Source: Verrucomicrobiota bacterium
GTDB taxonomy: Bacteria; Verrucomicrobiota; Verrucomicrobiia; Opitutales; Oceanipulchritudinaceae
DNA length: 9,560 nt
Assembly (NCBI GenBank): GCA_009908535.1
Contig: JAAAOD010000269.1
Coordinates: 1 to 9,560, forward strand
Direction of reading: 5' to 3'
Below are positions 1 through 6,624 of the stretch, piece after piece. The notes under the pieces are model-generated. The model worked only from the letters and a program-made list of their open reading frames with translations, had not been told where the DNA came from and made no database searches. Positions within the stretch are counted from its first letter, which is position 1, and each line of letters starts with the position of its first letter. The position numbers and the translations under genes are program-made.

Positions 1-1
1 C

Positions 2-535
2 CACACCGTCCGTCCGGATATTTTCCGGTCCATGAAGAAGCTTTTCACGCGATTGACCCAGTTGGGCTACCGGCGGATCGGCTTTGGCTTCGGGCGGCAT
101 TTCCCCATGGTGGAGGACGACGAATCGCGCTTTGCCGCCGTCATGGCCCTGCAGACCTTTTACCTTGAAGAAGAGGAACGGATTCCGCTCTACACGGGGG
201 ATTTGTCGGATCGGGAAGCGTTCCTTGCCTGGGTAAAAACGTACCAGCCGGATGTTGTCGTCGGCTTCAGTGAAGCGCAGTGGTATTCGCTGAAGGATGC
301 CGGATACACCATCCCCGGCGACCTCGGCTTTGCCAGTCTGCACCTTCATTTACCGCGCCGGGCGGGCGCCCCCTCTCTCGCCGGAATGGAGCAGCGGCAA
401 TCACAGATCGCCCGGCAGAGCGTGATCCTGCTCGACCAGTTGATCCGGCATAATTCCCGTGGCTTTCCGGAGAATCCACGCAATGTGCTTCTCGAATCCG
501 TCTGGCATGACGGCGATAGCCTCCCTGCGAAGTAA
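2..535 (+). CDS. LacI-family transcriptional regulator, C-terminal part (5' truncated by window edge)
   Basis: This is the C-terminal 177 residues of a LacI/GalR-type repressor, a family that is usually about 340 residues long; the N-terminal helix-turn-helix and the first half of the sugar-binding domain lie outside the window. The frame is open from base 2, so the ATG at 32 is internal. The reading begins HTVRPDIFRSM and continues into LGYRRIGFGF, the usual start of the second effector-domain lobe, where a residue series of the form 'LxxLGYRRIG' is common. Later landmarks are DVVVGFSEAQW (the family's 'D/N-x-hydrophobic' strand near the ligand), GDLGFASLHLH (the family's 'P-x-D-h-x-hhxhD' region) and a closing PRNVLLESVWHDGDSL, like the family's 'P-x-x-h-hxExxWxxGxT' end. 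It probably binds DNA as a dimer and responds to a sugar or oligosaccharide. It converges on the GH78 gene, which suggests, but does not prove, that it regulates this cluster. The family call is firm; ligand and operator are unknown. Confidence 0.88.
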   Translation, partial: HTVRPDIFRSMKKLFTRLTQLGYRRIGFGFGRHFPMVEDDESRFAAVMALQTFYLEEEERIPLYTGDLSDREAFLAWVKTYQPDVVVGFSEAQWYSLKDAGYTIPGDLGFASLHLHLPRRAGAPSLAGMEQRQSQIARQSVILLDQLIRHNSRGFPENPRNVLLESVWHDGDSLPAK

Positions 536-579
536 AGGGAAGGAGGTTATTCGGACCGGGAAACCAGCAAGCCTTCCTT
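536..579. terminator. possible bidirectional hairpin between convergent genes
   Basis: AGGGAAGG at 536-543 can pair with CCTTCCTT at 572-579 (8 pairs, one G-U on the + transcript), leaving a 28-base loop. It starts right after the regulator stop codon and lies partly inside the 3' end of the GH78 gene. The two genes leave only 11 bp between stop codons, so any terminator must overlap coding sequence. There is no clear T-run on the + side and only a weak one (TTTACTT) on the - side. The loop is long for an intrinsic terminator, so this is a tentative call. Confidence 0.22.
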
Positions 580-3372
580 GGGGTGGATGCGCACGCTGGC
601 GGGCGCCTCGACGTTCGCACGGATCCGGTCGCCTTTCTTTTCCCATTCGATCGCAATGGGTCCATCCTCGTGCGGGAAGCGACATTGCGCCCGGTCGAGG
701 GAAGGCGAGACCGGATCGAGGACCCAATCCTTGCGGTTGCCGGGTTCCGCCTGCCGGAACCCCATGGCGTAGCGGGCAAGGTAGATGGCGGCGCCGCCGC
801 TCCAGCTGTGGCAGCAACTGCCCATGTTCCGGTGCGCGCGCGAAAAACACTCGTTGAGGGTCGGGTAACCGAGCTTCCGAAGAAATCCGTAATGGTCGCG
901 GATCATCGTCTCCGCGAGGTCGTGCCGCCCGTTCAGCGCGAGGGCGGGCAGCAGGTAATGGAAGAAATAAAGCTCCAGAAAACCCGTGTGCTGGCCGTGT
1001 TCGATCCCGAAGGAAAGGTTTTTCCGCAGCATCGGCTCGAGATACCGGAGGAGCCGCGCGGGATCCCCCACGCCGAAGCGCAGGGCGAGGGTGTTGGCGT
1101 GGACGGCGGGCGTTTCCGCGGTCGCGGAGGCCCGGAAGCGTCCCTCCTCCTCATCCCAGAGAACGGCCGCGAGGCCCTTTCCCACTTCAGCGGCCTGCGC
1201 CGTGAAAAACTCCTTCTCCGGTTCCCGTCCAAGGACCCCCGCCATCTCGGCCGTCATCCGGGCGGCCTGGAGGCGGAAAAGGTTGAGGACGGCATTGGCC
1301 TCTCCTTTGACCTCGGAAGGCAGCTTCCCCCAGTCGAGAAAAATCCCCGTCCCGCCGTGCGCGTTCCAAAGACCCTCCGGGCCCGCTTCCCAGACCGGGC
1401 TTTGCCAGAGCCGTTCGATCCGGGGCCACATCTCCGCGAGGAGGCTCATATCGCCGCTCAGGGCCCAGTAATCGCGCAGACTCAGCAGCCAGATGAGGCT
1501 GAAATCCTCGTGCGGGCGTCGATGCCATGCCGGCGCCACCGGAGGCAGCTGGCCGTTGGGCAGCTGCGCTTCGCCGAAAACCTGCAAGACCCGGCGCGCA
1601 ATGCGGAAATCCGGCGTGAGAAGAGCATGCAGGTGGAGATTGACATAGCCGTCGCCGATGTAACTGCCCCGCTCTCTCCACGGACAATCGGCGTAGCCCT
1701 CGTCGGTGGCGGCGATAAGGGTGTGCAGGCTGTGTTTCCACGCCCATGTGAAGACCGGTTCCGGGCACTCGAAGGCGTCCTCCTCCCCTTCAAGACAACG
1801 CCGGGACAGCACTTCAAGGTCGTGGAGGGTGAAGGGCGCCTTTCCGTTCGGAGACCGCATCGTCACCTGTAAAAAGATGCCGCCGCGCGGATTGCAGACC
1901 TCGATCCGTTGCCGCCCGCCCCGAAGATAAAACCGGTCGGCGGCATCGGTGAAGGGATTGGAGGAATACAGGTTGGTGGCGCCGTCCTGACGTTGCCAGT
2001 CGTCGTAGGCGATATCGAGAATGCTGCCGGCCGGGGCTTCCACTTCAAGAACCGGGTGTCCATAATACTCGTCCTGAAAATCAAAACACCAGCTGACCGC
2101 TTCCCCCGTCAGGGTCGAGCATTCGCACAGCCGCTTGACGGGCAGACCGCGCACCACCTTCTCCTCCTTGAATTCATCCCATGCCATCAGGCGCGCCGGC
2201 GTGGCCGCGGCAGGGTCCCCGTCCCGCAATTCCCAGCCATCCGGTATCTGAAAGTCGGCAGGGTCGACGGCCGGGAGCAGCGCCTGCTCTTTCTCCTCCT
2301 GCGGGGAAGCGAGGAGGGGCTTTTTCACGGAACGGTCCGGAAGAGCATGCCAGCTGATCTCCTCTTCTTTCGGGAAACCGAACAAGGCCGTCCAGAATTC
2401 GGTCAGGACCTGGAAGCGGGCGGCAAAGAAATTCCACCCCTCTTTCAAGGGCAGAATCGCCGTCTCGTGGTTGCCGAAAGGGCTTTTGTCCTCGCGCGCA
2501 ATGGGCTGCCCGTTCAATTCGAGGTCCACCCAGAGGCAGTCCAGTTTGCAGTCATGCTCTTTGGGGGAATAAATCCAGCTGGAGAGGCGCTGATAGAAAC
2601 GCTGCTTGTCCTTGTTGGCGGGAAGGTCACGGTCAAAGCTCTGTATGGCGATCAGCCTCGTCCCATCCGTCAGGGGACCGGCCACATTCACCACAGCCGG
2701 CCGGAGAGGCTCGTAGGCGGGATAGGGAATGCTCCGCGGCCGGAGTTCGCCCCAGGGCATGGCATCGTCTTCCAGCAAGGCGACCTCCCCGAAGGAATGG
2801 GGATCCAGTTCAAAGGCTAAAACACGCGTATCACAGATCTCGGCGGGGTTCTGCGCGAAACTGAAAAGAGGGGCCTCCGCGTCCCACGCTTTGTGCAGGC
2901 GGGCTTTCCAGTCCCCGGGGGTGGCGAAATCGATCGCCCCGGTTTCGTCCCCGCCCGCCGCGATAAAGCCGGGCCGACCGTCGGGCATGCTCTGGAAAGA
3001 GCTCGCCCCGTAGTAATTCACCTCCACCCGTACAGAATTCCTTCCTTCGCGCAGATAGGGACCGAGGGTAAAAGTATCAAATTCCGGATACTGGGTCACA
3101 AACCGCGCCGGTCCGTACGCGACGAAGGTCTCGTTGACATAGACCCGGAAACGCGTGTCGGCGAATAGATGCAGGACGAGATTCTCTGCCCCCGCACAAT
3201 CCAATTCTCTCAGAAAGCTTACAAAGAGATTCCGTCCGGAGGGCAACTGTCGGGACCAGATCCACGAGGATCCGCTGAACGGGGACGGTTGCCGGGTCTG
3301 AGGCAAGGGATGGGGCTGCGTCATCCCGGACATGAACGGCACCAATCCTGTCGAGCCTTCAACTTCGTCCAC
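547..3372 (-). CDS. GH78 alpha-L-rhamnosidase-like glycoside hydrolase
   Basis: A 941-residue protein of the alpha-L-rhamnosidase (GH78) type, which hydrolyses terminal alpha-L-rhamnose by an inverting mechanism. The N-terminal beta-sandwich modules (about 33-340) open with SGSSWIWS and contain VYVNETFVAYGPAR, typical of the accessory domains. A further beta domain (about 400-525) is followed by the (alpha/alpha)6 barrel (about 540-875). The barrel has DCPWRERGSYIGD at 562-574; D562, E567 and D574 have the same spacing as the acidic residues D567, E572 and D579 known from Bacillus RhaB, E567 being the likely general acid. A Glu in PTLNE (E841) is the candidate general base, and CCHSWSGGAAIYLARYAMG (853-871) matches the conserved barrel end. 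I see no signal peptide, so it may be cytoplasmic. The start is uncertain: GTG at 3372, or ATG at 3333 (AGGA 12 bases upstream) or 3324; all lie before the first domain. Expected to be co-transcribed with the secreted hydrolase upstream. Rhamnose specificity is from family membership. Confidence 0.87.
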   Translation of the reverse strand: MDEVEGSTGLVPFMSGMTQPHPLPQTRQPSPFSGSSWIWSRQLPSGRNLFVSFLRELDCAGAENLVLHLFADTRFRVYVNETFVAYGPARFVTQYPEFDTFTLGPYLREGRNSVRVEVNYYGASSFQSMPDGRPGFIAAGGDETGAIDFATPGDWKARLHKAWDAEAPLFSFAQNPAEICDTRVLAFELDPHSFGEVALLEDDAMPWGELRPRSIPYPAYEPLRPAVVNVAGPLTDGTRLIAIQSFDRDLPANKDKQRFYQRLSSWIYSPKEHDCKLDCLWVDLELNGQPIAREDKSPFGNHETAILPLKEGWNFFAARFQVLTEFWTALFGFPKEEEISWHALPDRSVKKPLLASPQEEKEQALLPAVDPADFQIPDGWELRDGDPAAATPARLMAWDEFKEEKVVRGLPVKRLCECSTLTGEAVSWCFDFQDEYYGHPVLEVEAPAGSILDIAYDDWQRQDGATNLYSSNPFTDAADRFYLRGGRQRIEVCNPRGGIFLQVTMRSPNGKAPFTLHDLEVLSRRCLEGEEDAFECPEPVFTWAWKHSLHTLIAATDEGYADCPWRERGSYIGDGYVNLHLHALLTPDFRIARRVLQVFGEAQLPNGQLPPVAPAWHRRPHEDFSLIWLLSLRDYWALSGDMSLLAEMWPRIERLWQSPVWEAGPEGLWNAHGGTGIFLDWGKLPSEVKGEANAVLNLFRLQAARMTAEMAGVLGREPEKEFFTAQAAEVGKGLAAVLWDEEEGRFRASATAETPAVHANTLALRFGVGDPARLLRYLEPMLRKNLSFGIEHGQHTGFLELYFFHYLLPALALNGRHDLAETMIRDHYGFLRKLGYPTLNECFSRAHRNMGSCCHSWSGGAAIYLARYAMGFRQAEPGNRKDWVLDPVSPSLDRAQCRFPHEDGPIAIEWEKKGDRIRANVEAPASVRIHPKEGLLVSRSE

Positions 3373-3382
3373 ATGAAAACCG

Positions 3383-3403
3383 TTGATCCGGCAGGGGGAT
3401 CAA
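3383..3403 (-). promoter_or_regulatory. perfect 7+7 inverted repeat in the gap before the GH78 gene
   Basis: TTGATCC and GGATCAA are perfect complements separated by 7 bases, in the 87 bp gap between the GH-A gene and the GH78 gene. The near edge lies 10 bases from the GTG start. Read on the - strand the hairpin is followed by CGGTTTTC, so it could be an attenuator or weak terminator reducing read-through into the GH78 gene, an mRNA structure affecting its initiation, or an operator. The sequence does not distinguish these. Confidence 0.3.
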
Positions 3404-3459
3404 AAGCCCGCCGCGGTCAACGATTTGCGTGATTCCCGGGAACTTGCCGGAGAGCTGTT

Positions 3460-6333
3460 TTACCCACCAAGGGAAAAATACCCGTCCACCCCGGTGGACT
3501 CCGTGTAGTCATAGAACCAGCGCGAGGCGCCCTCGGATCCGGTGCTTTCGACAAAGAGCATCCAGAGGGCGTGTTGATAGCTGTATATTCCCCCGGGATA
3601 AAAGCCTTCACTCAGGTAAAGCCAGCCGAGGCCATCCCGGTAGTTGTAGGCGAAGTAAGAGCCGGGACTCAGCTCGATGAAATACATCCAGCCGTGGTTG
3701 TTGTGGTAACAGAAGGGATACAGGTCGTCGCGGACCCATCCGAGCGGGGTGTCGCGCCATCCCTCCCGGATAGGCAAATCGATCCAGGGGCTGCCCGATC
3801 CGGTCGCGGTGAGATCAATGACGAAAAGCGGAACCTCCCGGACGACTTCGTCGCCATCGGCGTCGCGGACGCTCACCGTGACGGGGTAATTCCCGGAGAT
3901 GCCTTCGGCCGGGCTGCCGCTGATCGTACCGTCGGCAGCCACTTCAAGCCCTTCGGGCAGCCCGGTCGCTTCCCAGGAAAGCTCCCCGTCGCCGCCTGCC
4001 GCGCGCAGGCGCGCCGTATAGGATTCTCCCTGCATCGCGTTGGGCAGGGCCGCCGTGGTCACGACGGGAAGGAGATTCTCCGCCGGTTCCAGTTCCAGAA
4101 GGGAATACATGGCCCGCTCCGGAAGATTCAGGGTGATCCCGTTGGGCGTGGTCAGGGGCCGCAGGCTCCCGTTGACGCGCAGATTGGCGTCGAGGGAAAC
4201 GGCTTGTTCGACCCCCCGGTCGGTGATGTCGAGAATGACGCGCGCGTCCGTCTCTTCCACCTGCCATGGAAGGTTTCCGACATGGGTCACTTCAAATCCT
4301 TCGACCGACTCGCCTCCGAGATTGCGCGTCCAGGATGTGGTTGACCAGCCGGTCATGCGGTCCTTGGTCCCGCTCTGGATGAGGAGCCTGCTGGATTGTG
4401 CGATCGGCAGGCCGTCAAGGGAAACGACGACGAGGCTGGCGAATTCATTGCTGCCGCGTAAACGCACCTCCCCGAGCCGGACCGTCCCGGCGGCGTCGAG
4501 AAAGCCCGCAATTCCTTTCGCGGTCGGCGTATCGACGGTGGCAAGGCCCTCGCCGAAATCGGTGTGGATTTCCCCCGTGAAGCTCCGGACAAATTGGTCC
4601 TCGTCACTGAACAGCTCCTCCAGTCCCGGGTGGGTGAAGTCCTTGTCCGTCCCGAAAGCCAGATCCGCCCGGCCAGCCAGCAGGGCAAGGGAATCGATCG
4701 CCCCCTCCCCGGTCTCCGGATTGTAGTTGAATTCATCGGGGTCCCGGGTCACATCCCAGCCCTGCAACGCCTTCACGAGGGAGGGCTCGGCGGCAAACAT
4801 GGAGGCGGGGGCTCTCCCTTCGCGCAGAAGCACCGGCGAGGTGGCGACATCTCCGCGCCGATACATCAGGGCGGCGGCGGGAAACTGGCCCGCCTTGGAG
4901 GGAAGGTTCACCGGCCAGCGGCCCAGTCCGGGACGGGAACGCCAGCCGTTGTCGTCGGCGGCAAACCAGAAGAGGGCGTCAAGGTCCTTCAGGCTGCCGT
5001 AGGCGGAAATGAGAAGAGCGCCCTCCGGACGGTGCACGTTCGGGGTCACCCAGGCGAACTCGCTCACCACGGAAGGATGCCCCTCCACCTGCTTGATCGC
5101 CACCGGAAGCCGCCGTGGCTGCAGAACCGCTGGCGGCGCATACACCTGGTCGCCCGGGGAAACGCTGCCGGTGGAAGCGCTGTTATTGATTATCGGGGAG
5201 AAATAGCTGTGATTGTCGAGGACGCCGGCAGCCGTGTAGGTCCAGTATTCCAGATCCTGCAGATAGCTGTCGGCCGTCGGCAGATCGCGGTCGGAGGTCC
5301 GCCAGTTGCTGGCGATGACCCCGCCCTCGAAGCCTTCGTCCCGCAGCACCTGCGTCATCTCGGCAAACCATTCCCGCTGCGTCGTCGCAAGGAACTCCAT
5401 CTGGTCCGTGACCCGCCGGCGTTCGTTCGGCGTGTAGGCCTGCAGGTTGGGGAGATTCGTGCCGCCGGCCGGAATCACCCGGAGCCGTTCTTCGCTGTTA
5501 CGGTCCGCATTGAAGCGTCCCCCCAGCGGGCCCCATGCCTCCCGGGCGGCCTCGATGGAACCGTACTTATCGACGACGAAAGCGAAGAAGGCCGCCTCCA
5601 CTTTCCGCCACTGTTCCGGGGGCACATTGTCCGGCGTGAAGGTCCAGAAAAAGAGGTTGTCCTCGTTGATCAGCTCAATCGCCGCCACCGCTGGATCCTC
5701 CGCGATGGCGAGGCCGTTGTACGGGTTCTCCGCGCTCACCATCTGGCGCAGCCAGCCGCGGAAGGCGCCGCGCAGATCCTCGTCGAAGAACAGCACGAAA
5801 AAGGCCCGCGTCTGTCCGCCCCCCTCGATGTACTCGAGGTCGTAGCCGTCGATGCCCCACTGCGAGGGAATGCGCAGCGAAAGGGGGAAAAAGGTCTCCG
5901 AGAGAAAGTGATGGATGCCCTCCGCGGAGTAATTCGCGATCGCCCGGTGCAGTTTGTCCAGGCGCTCGCGATCGATCAGGGTGTAATCCTGCTGGTCTTC
6001 GCTTACGATCGCCTTGCTGCTGTGATAACGCGCCGCGTTGACGCCCCGCTTGGCATAATAGGCGGCCAGGTCCGGGCCGTTCGTCCCGGCATTGATGTTC
6101 ACGCCCCAGAAGCGCACCGGCTCCCCCGTCTCCGCGTACACGAAACGGTCTCCCTCGACCACGACGCGGTCCGCCGCGGTCAGGGCGTCCTGTCCCAGCA
6201 CTTCTTTCAGGTTGACGGCATCGGGCCCGAAGTCGTCCGCCGGCGGAGTGAAATCCCAGTAGTTCTGGCCCGCCAGCGGGCCGGCCAGGGCAGGGAGCAG
6301 GAAAAAAATTCGCAGGGGTTGGTTTCGTTTCAT
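3460..6333 (-). CDS. secreted multidomain clan GH-A (GH5-like) glycoside hydrolase with Ig-like domain and Trp/Tyr-rich C-terminal tail
   Basis: A 957-residue exported enzyme. Residues 1-22 form a signal peptide (MKRNQ, then a hydrophobic stretch to PLAG). The start is the ATG at 6333; the frame stays open far upstream, but only this codon gives a signal peptide. Residues about 60-500 resemble a (beta/alpha)8 retaining hydrolase of clan GH-A: GEPVRFWGVNI (70-80), GVNAARYHSS (97-106), the acid/base candidate E224 in IELINEDN, H375 in LDNHSY, and the nucleophile candidate E425 in VVSEFAW. Residues about 550-750 look like the beta-sandwich that follows such barrels (ATVDTPTAKGIAGFL at 598-612; VVSLDGLPIAQSS). 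Residues about 755-840 resemble a putative Ig (He_PIG-type) domain: GLPEGLEVAADGTISGSP. Residues 850-957 are the Trp/Tyr-rich tail. The enzyme should cleave a glycan outside the cell; substrate and exact GH family are unknown. It heads a likely two-gene unit with GH78 and diverges from the CBM9-repeat gene. No strong ribosome-binding site precedes it. Confidence 0.82.
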   Translation of the reverse strand: MKRNQPLRIFFLLPALAGPLAGQNYWDFTPPADDFGPDAVNLKEVLGQDALTAADRVVVEGDRFVYAETGEPVRFWGVNINAGTNGPDLAAYYAKRGVNAARYHSSKAIVSEDQQDYTLIDRERLDKLHRAIANYSAEGIHHFLSETFFPLSLRIPSQWGIDGYDLEYIEGGGQTRAFFVLFFDEDLRGAFRGWLRQMVSAENPYNGLAIAEDPAVAAIELINEDNLFFWTFTPDNVPPEQWRKVEAAFFAFVVDKYGSIEAAREAWGPLGGRFNADRNSEERLRVIPAGGTNLPNLQAYTPNERRRVTDQMEFLATTQREWFAEMTQVLRDEGFEGGVIASNWRTSDRDLPTADSYLQDLEYWTYTAAGVLDNHSYFSPIINNSASTGSVSPGDQVYAPPAVLQPRRLPVAIKQVEGHPSVVSEFAWVTPNVHRPEGALLISAYGSLKDLDALFWFAADDNGWRSRPGLGRWPVNLPSKAGQFPAAALMYRRGDVATSPVLLREGRAPASMFAAEPSLVKALQGWDVTRDPDEFNYNPETGEGAIDSLALLAGRADLAFGTDKDFTHPGLEELFSDEDQFVRSFTGEIHTDFGEGLATVDTPTAKGIAGFLDAAGTVRLGEVRLRGSNEFASLVVVSLDGLPIAQSSRLLIQSGTKDRMTGWSTTSWTRNLGGESVEGFEVTHVGNLPWQVEETDARVILDITDRGVEQAVSLDANLRVNGSLRPLTTPNGITLNLPERAMYSLLELEPAENLLPVVTTAALPNAMQGESYTARLRAAGGDGELSWEATGLPEGLEVAADGTISGSPAEGISGNYPVTVSVRDADGDEVVREVPLFVIDLTATGSGSPWIDLPIREGWRDTPLGWVRDDLYPFCYHNNHGWMYFIELSPGSYFAYNYRDGLGWLYLSEGFYPGGIYSYQHALWMLFVESTGSEGASRWFYDYTESTGVDGYFSLGG
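3463..3786 (-). repeat. Trp/Tyr-rich C-terminal repeat tail of the GH-A enzyme
   Basis: Residues 850-957 of the hydrolase contain three to four imperfect segments of about 20 residues, each with Tyr-Pro or Tyr-Tyr before a Trp and an aromatic: LYPFCYHNNHGWMYF (871-885), YFAYNYRDGLGWLYL (893-907), FYPGGIYSYQHALWMLF (911-927) and a final RWFYDYTES (938-946). Tails of this kind recur, from my knowledge, at the ends of unrelated exported proteins in Opitutales-type Verrucomicrobia. I know no confirmed function; surface sorting, anchoring or glycan contact are possible. Confidence 0.55.
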
Positions 6334-6442
6334 CTTTGCAGGGAATTTGACAGGGGAAGATTTAAGTCCTCGGACGGGACCGCTTGTTCCCGAAGTCTGC
6401 TCGAAAACCTTGCCGCGCCGGAAAGCAGGTGGAGCTAAAACC

Positions 6443-6517
6443 GTTAATCTGTTCCGGGGTAATTCCCCAAGGCTGGCAAACCCCGGCCCAACCAAGCCCC
6501 GGAATAAACGGATTAAC
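6443..6517. promoter_or_regulatory. interrupted inverted repeat centred in the divergent intergenic region
   Basis: Left arm GTTAATC-TG-TTCCGGGG (6443-6459) and right arm CCCCGGAA-TAAACG-GATTAAC (6497-6517) are complementary over two blocks of 7 and 8 bases, the inner spacers being 2 and 6. The centre (about 6480) coincides with the midpoint of the 291 bp gap between the divergent starts at 6333 and 6625. The space between the arms is rich in short C-runs and G-runs, including GGGG-TAATT-CCCC at 6456-6468. This could be a shared operator or paired half-sites for a dimeric regulator. The remainder of the gap shows no gene. Confidence 0.4.
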
Positions 6518-6571
6518 CTCCGCCGTCCGTTGTTCCGATCACAGGACTCACTTAAGAGATTTAGCATCTTT

Positions 6572-6600
6572 TTGCACACAAGCAAGAAGCTAGGATAACT
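6572..6600 (+). promoter_or_regulatory. possible sigma70-type promoter of the CBM9-repeat gene
   Basis: TTGCAC (6572-6577) and GATAAC (6594-6599) are spaced 16 bases apart, or ATAACT at 17. This would place transcription start near 6606, leaving a short AT-rich leader (AATATAAATAACCC) with no Shine-Dalgarno sequence before the ATG at 6625. Motif similarity only. Confidence 0.3.
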
Positions 6601-6624
6601 ACGAACCCCTAATATAAATAACCC

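Noticed and set aside
32..34. ATG at 32 as the start of a small regulator gene
   Set aside because: The frame is open to the window edge, and the residues before this Met fit the LacI-family pattern, so it is an internal Met of a truncated gene.
583..2820. Long + strand open frames at 583-1872 and 1909-2820
   Set aside because: Both are antisense to the GH78 gene, whose catalytic motifs and domain order are clear; these frames reflect GC-rich third positions.
3433..3442. Perfect 10 bp palindrome TTCCCGGGAA in the gap between the two - strand genes
   Set aside because: Symmetry does not extend beyond 10 bp and such short GC-rich palindromes are frequent by chance at this composition; no supporting context.
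6347..6352. TTGACA, a perfect -35-like hexamer on the + strand
   Set aside because: No -10-like sequence follows at 16-18 bases, and it would give a leader of over 230 bases for the + gene.
3571..6438. Long + strand open frames at 3571-4344 and 4564-6438
   Set aside because: Antisense to the GH-A gene; low-complexity Arg/Gly/Pro-rich translations with no domain or signal sequence.
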